A DNA stretch of 64,000 nt from positions 1,385,208 through 1,449,207 of the forward strand of contig CM055106.1 of NCBI GenBank assembly GCA_029204225.1, read 5' to 3'. A model generated the notes under the pieces. The model worked only from the letters and a program-made list of their open reading frames with translations. It had not been told where the DNA came from and ran no database searches. Position 1 is the stretch's first letter. Every line of letters begins with the position of its first letter. The position numbers and the translations under genes were made by a program. Source of the DNA: Diphasiastrum complanatum. Its lineage: Eukaryota > Streptophyta > Lycopodiopsida > Lycopodiales > Lycopodiaceae. Below are positions 10,745 through 24,600 of the stretch, in pieces.

Positions 10745-13458
10745 ATATTGCATGAATACAAAATCACTTTCTTATATGCTTTGTAATAATTTAGCTGATG
10801 GCTTGAATTTCCCGTCTTCATTAAATAGGAAATCTTTCTTTTGTGAATCGTGCATCTATGGGAAGCACTCTAGAAGCAAGTTTCCAAAATCACATTCCAT
10901 CAAATCAAAGCATATATTAGATCTTGTACATAGCCATCTCTGTGGTCCAATGACAAATCCATCCTTAGGAGATGCAGTCTATTTTATCACTTTCATAGAT
11001 GATTACTCCAGATGGTCTACAGTCATGTTCATTAAGCACAAATCTGAAGCCTTTGAATGCTTCAAGAGATTCAAGGCCATGGCTGAGACACAAATGTCTA
11101 GGAAAGTGAAGGCACTCCGAACCGACAAATACATTTCTAACAAGATGTCCAACTACTTGGCTGAACATGGCATCAAAAGACAGTTCACTACTTCCTATTC
11201 ACCTCAACAGAACGGGATTGCAAAAAGGAAAAATCGAACTCTTCTCAACTCAGCCAAATCCAAGTTACATCAAGCACACCTACTTGCAAAGTTCTGGGCA
11301 GAAGCTACTGCCACAAACCAGTTACGTGCAGAACAGATCCAGCACCAAAAAAAGCCGTCAACCACAAAACTCCTTATGAAGTTTGGCATGGGCACAAGCC
11401 CAGTGTCAGTCATTTAAAAATCTTTGGTTGTATATGTTTTGTTCACATTCCTAAACAGCTTAGGAAGAAGCTAGATCATAGGACAAATAAATGTATTTTC
11501 ACTAGCTATCCTAATGAACATAAAGCTTATAAAGTTTATGATCCATCCACCAATAAAGTGTTTGTCTCAAGGGATGTAATATTTCAAGAACATGTATATT
11601 ATGATTTCAAACAACCATTGATAGATGATGCTATGTTATTTCATCTTATTCTACGTAGCATTCAACATTCCAACGTTGATCATTCTTCTATAGAACTTGT
11701 AGCTATAGCTACAGAAGCCGAGTAGCAAACAAAACATGTCACCAGACCAGACCAAGCAAGCTCGAACAGATCTGGAGAAGTTCAAGAAGAAGAATCAGTG
11801 CATCCTGATCAACCAAACATCCACAAATCCTCACAAACTCAGACAGTTCCTGAGAGGTATGCACCTCAATCATTCTGGACTTCATTAGAAGAACCAGAAA
11901 GCCTAGCCAAAGCGATTAACTCCAAGGATGCTGTGAAGTAGCAAGAAGCTATGGAAAGCGAGTACAACTCACTTTTGACGAATCAGACCTGGACACTGGT
12001 CGACTTTTTCAATCACAAGAGAGTTATTGACAACAAGTGGATCTTCAAGAAGAAGATCAACTTTGATGGTTCCATTGCCAAATGGAAAGCACGGCTGGTG
12101 GCTAAAGGATTCACTCAAGTCCAAGGAGTGGATTATCAATTTTCAGTCATGTCGTCAAGATGCAGTCAATCAAGACTTTGATTGCGTTAGCAGCCGTAGA
12201 AGAACTCGAAATGCACCAAATGGATGTCAAGACAACATTTCTTGATGACTGCTGTCGAAGAGGAGTGGTACACCTTCCAATCGGAAGGATTCGGAGTCAA
12301 AGGCCAAGAGCACAAAGTGTGCAAGCTGCACAAAGCAATCTACAGTCTGAAACAGGCCACAAGAGTATGGTTCGATAGAATCAACTCTTATCTCATTCAA
12401 TTGGGATTTGCAAACAATTCAGCTGACTGTAATTTCTATTCAAAACATATAGGCGCCAATTCAGTTCACATAGCTCTTTTACGTAGATAATGCATTTATT
12501 TTGTCTAACGACACTTCTCTTCTGCACACTACTAAGAGTGATCTGTCAAAGGAATTTGACATGACTGATTTAGGAGCTGTCCATTCTTTGCTAGGAATTC
12601 ACATTACTAGAAATAGACTTCAAAAGAAGATCTATCTTAGCCAACAGGCATATCTAAAAGGCATTTTAGAAAAGTTTCATATGTTTGATTGCAAACCAAT
12701 TGATACCCCAATGGATCCAAGTATTATATTGACTAAACCTACTAGTGCTGATTCTGATAGTGAAGTACTCGACATAGCAAAGTACCCTTATTATTCACTA
12801 ATGCAATGTTGTGTACTAGACCAGATTTAGCATACACTGTTAGCATCTTATGTCAATTCATGTCTAATCCTAGGATCTCTCATTGGAAAGCATTAAAGAG
12901 AGTGATGAGATATATTCAGGAAAGTTTATATCACATTTTATATTATGATGAAAATGCTATCAACCCACTCGTCTGGCGAGGCTACTCCAACTCAGATTGG
13001 GGAGGAACAGTCTCTATCAAAAAATCTACCTCCGGGTTTTGTTTCTATCTGGTAGGGGGACCGATTTTGTGGAACTCAAGGAAGCAGAAATCAGTTGCAC
13101 TTTCTTCGACAGAGGCAGAGTACATCGCAGCACGCCAAGCTTCAAAAGAAGCTATATGGATCAGGTTGTTACTTCATGACTTACATCACACTTAGTTTAA
13201 TGCTACCACCATTCTGTGTGACAACTTGAGCTGTATTTCACTGTCACTGAATCCCAGATTTATGGCAGATCCAAGCACATATAAATCCCATATCATTTCA
13301 TTCGGGAGAAAGTTTTCTCAGGGCAAGTGATTCTTCAATACTATTCCACAACAGAAATGGTCACAGACATCTTCACCAAAGCGCTTCCCAAGATCAAGCA
13401 CCAGAAGTTCTTCAGCATGTTGAACTTGACGAAGATACCAAGGCACCAACCGTGACCT
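10745..13458 (+). pseudogene. Ty1/copia integrase-RT-RNase H remnant (family A)
   Basis: This is the 3' two-thirds of a copia element. The GAG-pre-integrase zinc segment (CESCIYGKHSRSKF) lies near 10845, and the integrase core has ITFIDDYSRWS near 10990 and SPQQNGIAKRKNRT near 11200. RT starts near 11950 (WKARLVAKGFTQVQGVDY) and continues to 12830. RNase H follows, with SSTEAEYIAA near 13100. Frames switch at least four times, TAG interrupts at 11939, and about 16 bases are missing near 12800 compared with the copy at 32080-34335. Gag and protease are absent. A polypurine tract (13459-13468) and a 3' LTR follow. The same family recurs at 32080-34335, 34377-34606 and, as an LTR only, at 49757-49959. 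Confidence 0.85.
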
Positions 13459-13468
13459 TAAGGGGGAC
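13459..13468 (+). other. Polypurine tract of family A copia
   Basis: TAAGGGGGAC lies immediately before the LTR start TGTCG, after the RNase H remnant. Confidence 0.7.
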
Positions 13469-13672
13469 TGTCGAAAATTAAGCCCACAGTTGTCTCCTGG
13501 TGAATGACTAGTTTCTATTTCATGATTCTTCATGCATGTTTATTGATCATTGATCTAGGGTCAAGTGAAACCAACTTTGGTTCTATGTCTACTCATCTGA
13601 TACCTGCAAGAATCACAAACTTAGACAACCAATATATTTGAAAAACGTCCACAACGAGCTTCCGGCTGATCT
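13469..13672 (+). repeat. 3' LTR (at least partial) of family A copia
   Basis: Starts TGTCG right after the polypurine tract. About 204 bases match the reverse complement of 49757-49959, from TGTC/TG to GCTGATCT, which gives a second, independent copy. The true 3' end could lie further on; homology stops at ~13672. Confidence 0.72.
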
Positions 13673-13737
13673 GCTTTTCTCAAATTTAAAAAATGTAAAT
13701 TAAAAAAGAACTCAATTACGAAATAAAAATAAAACCT

Positions 13738-14150
13738 CTATACTTTTATGGAATCATATGCAAGATGTGAACATTTCATCATATTCTGTGCAAAGAGTTG
13801 ATCAATTTAGCTTTTAAGCTCATCTCCATCATAGTTCAAATAAGAAAGTTATGACAGATCAAAGATTGTTGCCATACATTTGATGATGTGGCATTTGATG
13901 ATGTGGCATATCTCCACCACACACCGATCTGCATTTTGATAAAGAGAAGTTGTCTATTGGTGCGTCAAGGCGATATGCCACGTCATCAAATGTATGGTAC
14001 CAATCTTTGATATGTCATAACTTTCTTATTTGAACTTGGATGAAGATAAGGTAAAAAGCAAAAATGATCTACTTTTCGCATAGAATCCAATGGAATGATC
14101 AAATCTTGCATATCATTTTATAAAAAGTTTAAAATTCTCTAGGAAAGTTA
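13738..14150. repeat. Foldback / MITE-like inverted repeat
   Basis: Two arms of roughly 170 bases face each other around a ~50-base centre. The best-preserved part is AGTTCAAATAAGAAAGTTATGACA (left arm from 13833), whose complement lies at about 14010-14033. Both arms include CATACATTTGATGA(T/C)GTGGCAT. Outer parts are more diverged (ATATGCAAGAT in both). The left arm has an internal duplication TTGATGATGTGGCAT. No coding potential. Confidence 0.7.
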
Positions 14151-15970
14151 TTAGATTAAAGGCTGATGTTGTATATGATGTTTAGCAACTCCTTGCAAAT
14201 TTTTTCTCTTTAAACCACATAAGTTTGTTTAACTATGGTTTGCTTGATATATATTACTATTAACCATAACTTCTAAGAGTTGGGTAGTTAGGAGTTTTGC
14301 GGGCAGTAAATATTATCAAATCATAAGTTCAACCCAGCGGGAGTTTCAAAATGTATACAAATATTACCAGAAAACTCCAAACTTTTTTAGACCAACAAAC
14401 TATGTTACAAAACTTCACAATTGTAAAAACTTTATTGGGCCACATGTACACTAAATGGTTGAATAGTCAACAAAAGCATCTTGACAAACGATCCTTTTGG
14501 TGCTTGGACTACCTCTATTGATATTATTTTTTGGTAGATCAAAACTCAAACCCAAATTCAAATCATCATCTACTTGAACCATACAACAAAGAAGTATTAC
14601 ATAGATTGATTGTACACAACATTCTTTCGTTCTAATATCTTCCAAAAGCTCGTTGCTTCCAATCATCTAGAACTTGCCAAATTCAATACTTCAAAAAACA
14701 ATGGACAATATTGTCAATTTATGTATATAAAATCATCTTAAATTTCCTATTCCCGTATGAAGATGAGTAGTACATATAAATTTCCAATAGGCATAGTCTC
14801 CTCATTGACATCATGATTTTAGTATCTACCACATAAGGTCCACTAGATCAACTTATAACCTTTACCTACAATGCATAAGATTTACAAGAACCTTAGATTT
14901 TAGATTGTCTCGAAAATGTTATTGCATCTTATGATCCTCAAAAATAGGCCACAAACTTTTGTAAGTTTGACAACTTTTTAACCAATCCTCTTTATTTTTC
15001 ATCTTTTGCAAACCTCATCTTAATTTAATTATGATGAAGTACATTAGATCAGCTATCAACTTACAAGGTTGTCCCACATGGAATTATAATGAATACACAA
15101 GGGAAATTTTCACACACAGATAATCCAAAAGCTGATCTACTATGTTTAAAATCTTTTATGCTCGTCAAATATCCTCACAGTGCGAGCTCACAACTTTTCA
15201 TAAATAGGTTCAATTTCATGGTTGTGAAAAGGAAAAATTGTGAAAAATCCAAGAATCATTTTTGCAAGAACCCAAAGTTTCATTTCTAGCAGATCCACAC
15301 CCCAAAGTCTTAAAACTAAGAGGAATTAATCTTGCATTAAATGTCAAAATCTCAACTACTTATTCCACTACATTGGAATGTTACTTGTTTTCATAGTTGA
15401 AGGAGGCAATTAACAAATTCTCTTGTGGATTACTCAATGCGTCAATCAACACATTGGAATTATAATTTATTTGATTTATTATGAATAAATATCGAAATTT
15501 ATTAAACATATCACACGGCCTACCATAGAAATAAGATAATGTAGTAATCACCTTCTTTGAATCCAACATAGTATAAATTCATATAAATTCCATTAGCTAT
15601 TTTTATGAAGCTCTCCAAAAGTTTTGTTTTTGGCAAGTCCACATCCAAGAGCTAAGAGAAATAATCACTTAGCATGTAATGTTGATTACATTGGAACATT
15701 GGCCATTTTCATAGTTAAGGAAAACTATTAACAATTACTCAACATGTCATTCCAATAAATTGAAATGATGTATTTTCTATTTATGATGATTGAACATTAC
15801 TACAAATATAATTTTGAATGGCCAACTACAGAAAAGATGAGATGAGAATCAACTTCTTTGTGTCCAATTGGTAACAAAGTTCATTATTATATTTATCTAA
15901 CCCCTTGTATAGAGATCAAATAATAAGATATTATAATCTTATTACACTTTTGATCCAGCCACCATCACAT

Positions 15971-16066
15971 TTTATCAAATAATCATATTTTCCCAACTTC
16001 GCAGGACACTTAACTATCTTTATCAAATAATCATATTTTCCCAACTTCGCAGGACACTTAACTATC
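15971..16066. repeat. Perfect 48-bp tandem duplication
   Basis: Two adjacent identical 48-base units, beginning TTTATCAAATAATC at 15971 and 16019, ending in ACTATC. The lack of differences points to a recent event. Confidence 0.85.
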
Positions 16067-16698
16067 TGCTCTCCAAAATCCTAAAATGTCATCGATCATA
16101 CTTTATAACAGAGATTGTTTGCTTTGCAAAAGAGCTCCCATATGAGAAATAAAAGACTTAACCAGTGCGTAATCCGTTAGATAGTCAAATGCAAATATTC
16201 TACTACAAAATTATACAAGAAACACATTCCATCCTGGCCAAAATTCAATAATCCAACTTTCATCAAAAATTAAGATGGTGTCTCAAGCTGGGTATTCAAG
16301 TCAATACAAAATTACTTTGGTGGAGAACGTGGTATGCACCTACAAAAAAAATTCTGATGAAATTTTCAGCTTTTTCGCTAGCAAAGAATAATATTATGAA
16401 TAGTATTCCAGTAGTTCACAAGGCACGTGCTTACAATAAATTCCTATATCTGCAATGAAATATGAGTAAGAATATCTCTTTAGCACTGATCAATTTTCTT
16501 GTGCAGTGCAAACCAATTTGATCTTGTGATGTCATCCAGTTTGAATGAATATTTGCACATCTTATTCAGAAATGGAATCCAATCATTATCATGAGAGTTT
16601 TTGGAAATTCAAGTGACTTGATTGGCTTAGTTGCACACCAACTCATCTATTTTTCATCAGTAAAAGTAGTGTTCCACAAATGCATGCCTAACATGCTA

Positions 16699-16746
16699 GA
16701 ACTTATTGCCAGTACCACCATGCACTTATTGCCAGTACCACCATGC
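16699..16746. repeat. 22-bp tandem duplication
   Basis: The sequence ACTTATTGCCAGTACCACC plus ATGC occurs twice in a row. It is short and non-coding. Confidence 0.7.
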
Positions 16747-17400
16747 ACAGATTCTATTTATGCCATATTCAATAGCATAATAATATCAAGATGATCCATG
16801 TGAATTCTGCACATAATTATGCGATCATCCAGGTTCTTGTACCCTATTCAATGAAGTATATTGAATAGAAATTTTACCAAAAATTCTTGACTTGTTCTGA
16901 AAAGCAGCTCTGGCAGTTTTGAGCTGAAGGAATCACTTCATTGTGCATTGGAAAGCATGTAAAATTTCAAGGTCAACAAAGTCGGCAAGGCAATACTAGC
17001 ATCAACTTCAATCCAGTACAAAAGAGATGCCTTCTCTATGTCACAATAACGCTTTTAAAGTTGAAACTGAATTTAAATTTAAGAAAACTTTGGTGATGTA
17101 TGACCAAACATCACATTATCTTGGATGAACCTTTCAGTTTTGGATTAAAACTCAAGATTTGGGTGCTATGGCAAAAGAATGTAGCTAAGACTTGGCACAA
17201 GGGCACGACTCTCTTGGATACCAAACTAGTTTTGAAGGTAGCAATGATCCAATTAGATTGGATGATTTTGGAAAGAAATATTTAGAGCGTTTGCACCTGC
17301 TACAAACATGAACATATCCAAGGTGCTAAAAAGAAGGCTTGCTGATTGATACCAAATGGGGAGGACTGGGGGGAATATCCAGTCGGCGGCCTAGCAAACA

Positions 17401-18685
17401 GAAACTTAACAGACCTAGCAAACAGAGACTTAATACATATAATCAACATGCTTTAAGGAGTAATTAGGGACATCTGATAAAGTAAACCAGGCAGGAACTT
17501 CATGTAGACTTTATTAAGCCCTTCAAAGCAAAACAATGGTCAAAATAACATGCCCAGCCAATTTCTCTAATGCTGTTTGCTGAGGGGAATGAAGAAATGA
17601 CAATATTGTGAAAATAAAACTGGGATTTCGAAATGCATATGAATGCTCTGCAATACTTTAGAGTGGATACTGAAACTAAAGGTACCGCATGGATCTAGTA
17701 ATTCTAGCCAGCAGTGGGCTTGCTCCCCCTGCAAGAGGCGTGGCAGCATGGATTTCACAAACCACATCAACATTAAGGTAAGACACTTGAAACAAATTTT
17801 CTTCAAGCATCTTCGCACTTAGGAAAACTGTGAACCTATAAAGCCTCCAACTGTTATATCCAGCAGATATACGTCCATAGTTCAAGACTAAACGTTGTTG
17901 CCGAGAGGTGAAGCACATGTTACACCTACTTTCCTTCAGTGAGTTTCAACAAGTAAAAAAAGAACTCCAGTATTCTGAGGAAAGTTGCTAGAAAGACATG
18001 ACCGTATATCCAGGATAGATAAATATCCAGAACTCACCATCAAGGACAATGCAAAATGATCTAGAGCGCAAATTCTACACAAACACACAAGATCAAAGGT
18101 ACAGGCAGGCCTCATCAACCACTCCAATGGTAGCTCACAAGATCACTTCCAAGCTCAATGGTACGTACATAAATGAAGCACGAGTATCTACAATACATCC
18201 AAAAGTTTCAAGATTGTTTCTTCATTTATCATCATGAATCTTAGCTTTTACTGCTGAAATTTTCTGCACAAGGTCAAGAATGATGAAGAAGACATAAACC
18301 AGCAACCAAAACTGCAACATAGAGGTCTGCCCACCAATAAGTGTGTACCAGAACCCCGTGACAACCTTTTGTAGTGCAAGACCGACCATCCTCCCAGAAA
18401 GATCCACAAGCTTACACTGGCCTGGATTCAAGAAATCAGTTAAACAAAAATGCACTCCATAGAATGATGAACCTCCTAAAATCTTGGTAAAAGAATCAGT
18501 ACATTCTGACCATCGATAGCTCTCATTAATACTAAGGCTATTGTTAAACTGTTGTCAGATATGAAGTGGTAAAACAGCCGCTGCTTAATGAATCATGCTG
18601 ACAAAATAGTTTGGCGTACCTTGCAGCAGATAAAACGTTAGTGCTCTCAAATAGCCAACATGGCAGAAAACTTCTGAAGCATATG
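17401..18685 (-). other. 3' flank / possible 3' UTR of the dehydratase gene
   Basis: This is the stretch downstream of the dehydratase stop codon at 18686, on its strand. A minus-strand frame at 18455-18222 codes a hydrophobic, two-helix-like peptide (77 aa), and another at 17918-17676 has 80 codons. Neither shows a recognised motif or its own start context, so I read them as chance frames in 3' UTR or spacer. No clear poly(A) signal could be singled out. Confidence 0.4.
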
Positions 18686-21600
18686 TCAAGAAATAACATC
18701 CTTGCTCTCTGCTCTGGATGGAGAACTAACTGGTGTCATGTCCATGGGATAACTGCCCAATACTCGAACAAAGGTAGCAAACTCCTGCACATGTGGATCA
18801 TTGCTGTTAAAATTCTAGACATATGAAACTAATCCCACCTCATATAGCTATACTGCTACAACAAGACTTTGAAATTTTGAAAGATAAACTAAAACAACCA
18901 AGGTTAACATTCCTATTGTCATTTGGCAATGAGTCACATTATTCTGATGATCACCATTTGTGCACATTTGAAGGCATTATCAGTTGCATGCACGTATGAT
19001 GTATTGTGAAATTATCTATATTGGAATGCAAGGACATCACATTCAAATTTCAACTGCCAAGTAAGGATGCTAAAAGGTAGAGGGACTGACTGCTCAGTTG
19101 TAATTAGAAGCCCAGTTGCCATACAGACCCAGTTGCCCAGAAACTTTGTCGGGGAGATTAAGTACCATGGTATGTGAAAAATGGATTGTCTATTTTAAAG
19201 GTCCAGAGTTGAACCAAAACCTGAAAAAAAAGGTAATTTAAGAGCCCAGATCAAGGCTCAGGGTTGACTAGAATCGTTAGATGTAAGGCATATCAAGAAT
19301 CATGCAAATGCAATGTCATAGTTATACAGGAAAAGCTACTAAATTAAGCAATTTTTAGGCATTGGGACCTTACAAGGACTTATCAATACTTGTTTTATAG
19401 GTTGAGAGTGTTGTTTTGTTGAGAGGGCCATCCAATACATATTATGGGAGTAGGCGCAAGACTCTTGGATGTGTCCAAGCTCCCTGGATCACATAATCAC
19501 TTCCCATCTTCATTCCTCTCCCACTTTATATGAACAGGGATGGAGGCGTGTCCAACCACACACAACTCTCCCTTACAGGTGAATTGTCGAGAAAAAACTG
19601 CCAGGAAGATGAGAGCTTTGCCATTGAACCTCCTCTACTTTGGTTAAGATCAGGTGTCAATGGTACTAGAAGTACAGGTAGTAAACTCCTTTATCCATGT
19701 GTCGAGATTGTTGATCTTCGTTGGTTAAGATCTTATCATGTGCAGGTGTTTGAGAAGAACTTGCATGCATTATGGTATAAGGGTTATAGCAATCTACTAT
19801 GAGGATCGATAAAGAGGAATCCCTTTCTCTCCCCTGTTAGGATCCTCTAGACAGTTGATCAAGGGTTTCCAGATTCAAATTCTCCAGATTTTGCTAGTGG
19901 CATGGTAATTCACGTTCAAATCCAGGTTCTTATGGCTCATGGCATCTATCTTCTCCTGCTTTCATTGTTCTAGAATTGGAATAATTATCTTGCTCAGTTC
20001 ATGCTATGATTGCTATTGATTCATGTGGAAAGTGCGTTATGCTTGCAACTCTTCTCTGATCTACAACTGCAGGATGAGTCTGGGAGGGCCATGATCACTG
20101 GTCAGAAGCTCATGTTTCTTAGCTTGTTTTCATAGAACAAAACTGCAGGTGAGCAAGATTGCTGAGACGAGTAAGATGAGGCTCAGATCGCCAGGATCTT
20201 ATGAAGGGAACAATTTTTCTGTCGTCCCCTTTTGAAAACAAGTTCAAAAGTGAGGCTGATTGCTGGGTACAAATTCCCACACATTTCTCCACAGTTAAAA
20301 CGTCAACTTAATGTGCACGAGGCTAGCTCTCTAATGTGTCATTACATGATATAGTGGAGATTCTAAATGCACTGTATTGTCCCTTTTACTATCCCAATGA
20401 TCATCAGCTTGGGGTGATGCATACACCCTACAGCTCATACATGCATATGCAAGGCATTGCACATATGCAGATATGGTGACACATAAATATGTGTCACTCT
20501 ATGGATCACGCATGATGTTGCATGGTATTTTAGTAATCAAGCATGACAACACATGCTCCATGCATGAACTTTAAATTTGGCATTTACTAATTTCATTCAT
20601 AGGAGAAACCAACACATTTGAAATATGTGATCTTGACTACGCCTTAAAATAGTTCCAAACATGAAGTGCAAAGAGGCCATACTTTGACATGCTACAAAGT
20701 AGCTCCGACCACCAATCTCAATGAAAGTCACTATTTAGTGATGCACGATATTGTGAATCTGAAATCAAAATGTAACTACTATCAACGTCATCAGAAGCTC
20801 TATAGCAAACCTGCAGATGACCAAGCGCATTTTGTGCTCGAGGATCTGCCATAGATGCTTCAAAATCTATATAGAAAAGATAATCGAAGTACCTGCACAA
20901 AGCAAAAGGCCATCCACAAAATGTTTACATGCAAATTGATCCAAAAATAGAACTATTAATCAAGAATGGAACAAAATTTTCTAATATTGGAGTGATACAT
21001 TTATAAACTAGTGTAGGCTCGCAAATCCTTAATACCCAATCAAATAACAAGGGAAAGTATTTACTACTGGGAAGGTGGGATCGGTGTTCCCACCAATATT
21101 CCACTAAGAGAATGCAAGGAAATGTGGTGGAACATTCCTGATGCATGAAAATGACGGGGGAGGATGTTCCCGTGTGCTCCCTCTTGTTGCCCTAAATTCC
21201 CCACATTTTCCCTAGCTGTGGGCCGTGTTGATAGCCATACCCATTCTGAACCTCCTAGTTCAGAAAATTCCATTTAACATGTACAAAACGTGAGCGTGAT
21301 ATTTTTTGTTTTACATACCTAATTTCGTTGTAAATGACTACCATAGTTCACTTTTTGTAGAAAGGGGGTGTGAATAAATGTCATTTATGTCATCTGATTC
21401 GAGTGAAAAGAGTTTGCAATCAATGTTTCATCATTGTGCGGAGTACAACTGTAGGTCCATAGCAGTCCATTTTATGGTTTTTGTATTTTGTATGACAGTT
21501 GTTTCAACGTTTTTCGACTAAAACACAAATGATTTTGATAGGATGTCTTTTTTGGCAGTACACATCACCTGTCACATCCCATCAGAAATAGTGCTTCCCA

Positions 21601-24600
21601 TTTAGGTTTAGGAACGTTGCTTGTTTATTTCGGTCACCACCTCCCATTTACTTCTTGTGGTAACATGTTGGGTTTTGGTTTAGGGTTTGGGGTTGATTGC
21701 TAACCAGTCATGCCCAATTCAGCCACCATAGCTTTACATTGTATATGAGTTCAAAGTTTTATGGTTTCCAGGGCAACTTTTTGAATGTTCTAAGTTTCAG
21801 GTCCTTTTTAGTAGCAATGATGACCATGCCAAGAGAGGAGATTCATTGTCTAGCAGGAGGTAGAGCTTATTGACACCGAGTTCAGCTGCTATGGGAGCTC
21901 AGGTCCTAGGTGTTGGCACCGTAACTTTTGCGCACATATTGAGCAACAGAGATTCACATTTTAATTGCCACTGTACTTGCATAACTTGAGCTGTTGACGA
22001 GTGTTTCATTTTCTGAGCTATTAATGAATCTTTGTTTAATGTTGTATGTGATTGAAATTTCATTTACCCAAAGTTTCCACAGGTCCAATTGTTTACTGTT
22101 TTACTTACAGATGTACTTTTGTAAGAAAGTGAAATAAAATGGTTATTTGCATTCTTGTGCCCTCTAAGTCACATGCTGAGCTTTGGTATAGGGTACTGGG
22201 TCATTAATTAGGAGTGGCTGGACTGACCACCTATTTTGTAAGAGAGGGTTGACTGGTCAACAGACACTTGTCATATGCTCACTGGGACATTTGGTTCAAT
22301 GAATGAGTGACACATGTCAGGGTTGACCGGTCAAACATGACATTGCATTGAGAGTCCTCTCACAGGATTGCACCGCAGCAGCTTGTGAGAGCAACTGGAG
22401 CATCACCAAGAAGAGAAACAGGCTCTCCACAAAGCAATTAGAGAGGCTATTGTTTGTGCATTTAAACCTACGCCTTCTAGATAATATGAGATTCTTGGTA
22501 CTTGAAGTCTTGAAAGTTGAAGGTTGACTAGTTTCAACTTTGATGATTCATGAACCATTTGTGATTTCTAAATTTGTGTCACATGTGAGTCATGACATGA
22601 GTGAATGACTAGTCGTGGATATGTGAACTATTTGAACTTTAGGTAAACCCTGACGAGATCCTGATTTACCACCAAGGTTAAAGGAAGAGGAGGATATATA
22701 TGCCCTCTTGCATCGTGAGTCTATTGCACAATCAGGTAGGCTTGAGGCTTGAGGCTTGATCCTTGCTCGGTAATTGAAATTTGATTACTTGAGTCTTGTA
22801 TTCCATCAAAAGTTTCAAGATTGTACTATGTATTATCTAGATTCTAGTATCTACTATCTAATATCTAGGTCATCTCCTGGGTTCAAAGTTCAAATTTGGG
22901 CAATGGGTACTTTCTAATAGCTGCAAATCTCTATGTGCAGACCTGTGACTCAAGGTTCATCACGACAGACTCAGGCTGCCACTGCTCGGCCATTCAAAGG
23001 GAGGCCCCAAAGGCTGGGGATGATGATGATGATGAGGAGCATGTGCAAGAGGCTACGATGCCACCTCCACTAGGAGGATCAAGAGGAGGACCTAGATTTA
23101 TATTAAAGTTCATAGTCTAGAATCTAGGTCAAGACTTGATATTTCACGGTTGACCTAGATTCTACTAGTACAATATTATGGCACACAATAGACAACAATT
23201 GACTCATGAGTCATGACTTTGGATTCAGCATTTGCCATTAACTGTTCAGCTCATTTCGATATCATATGTATAATATGTGACATGTGTATAGTTTGATACC
23301 AACTATTCGGTTTTCACTATACAGTTTTCGCTCGAATGCTATTTGATTTTGCTTTTCAATGTAAGTTGTAACTTACATCAAAAACAATTGCAAAAAAAAT
23401 AAAAATTGCCGATCCTTTTCGATTCTTTCAGGGAGGGACACGGTTTGGAACCACGATTAATGCCGATTCTTACGATTCTGAAAAGGTCGATTCTGAACTG
23501 GGTGGAAACACTATTCCCATTTACCACTGATTTTTTTAGTGGCGCTAATTTGGTCTTTGTTGCAGGATATGAGTTTTGAATTTTGCATTTTGTCTATCCA
23601 TGATTACATCTTTGCTCTAAAAATTAAAACTTAACAAATGGTTCACATGATGACATAACATTTTTCCCGTTCCCCTATGACCCTCACCTTTCAGAACGTT
23701 CTTATGTAGGGGAATCCAGACATTCCCCCTTTCCAGTTTTCTGGCATGTATGATCCAAATAGAGATTATTCCTGACCAATATTTCCCAGCAATTTCTTGT
23801 TGCCTTTGAAGATATCAACGAGCAATTACCTACCTTGTCAAGTGGATGCAGAAAGTTAAAACAATAAATGAATAAAATTCATCACAAAAACTCAAAGACA
23901 AAAGGCAGATTCAGTTAAAAACTGACAGGTATACTGATCTTTACAATAACAAAAAACCACTTATCATGATATGAAACTATGAACTCTTGATTATCAGACT
24001 GACACATACTTTGCGGTGCCATTGTTGGCATCATCCACAACGCGAAGAGGCCTCTTTCTTTGTGGACGACTTTCAATCTGTAAACACGATTGTTTATTAC
24101 TATGATCGACATCCCCTGGACTGGAACAGAAGTACCCGCATAACATTATCAAAGTGAAAGACCCTATGTTGACAAGAAAAGGGGGAAACAGAAGGGATTG
24201 TAACTTTCATAGCATGCACTGATACCAAATAACTAAAGCCTGAAGACAGCAATAATTGATTTATGGATTATTACCTTTGTCAAGTTGATGTTTCTAAGCG
24301 CAAAGACAGCAAGTGCCTTAAAAAGTACCCCTGGGCCTTCTTCCAGGGTAAAAACAATGCTTGTCTGCCAAAAGAAAGACGAGAAGATCAAGAATCCAGA
24401 TTACAGAAACAAGAATCTATATGGAACAGACTTACCTACAAAGCTGTGAGTCTTATGCTAGAAAAAGGGACATCTTATTTTACTAATTTCAGGGTCCAAG
24501 TAAAGCTGTTTAATCATCAACCAAAGACTAGAGAAACATATGGCTATGTTTGGTTTGCAAGACTCACTTTAAAAGGTCTGTCATTTCTAGGGATTATAGG

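Larger units (their letters stand above)
14151..17400. other. Non-coding AT-rich stretch, no gene seen
   Basis: Only short chance frames occur, none with a family motif. Apart from the small tandem duplications listed separately, I see no LTR, PBS or RNA gene. Confidence 0.55.

Noticed and set aside
18222-18455. 77-codon hydrophobic minus-strand frame after the dehydratase stop
   Set aside because: Membrane-like composition but no known family, and it lies in the probable 3' UTR.
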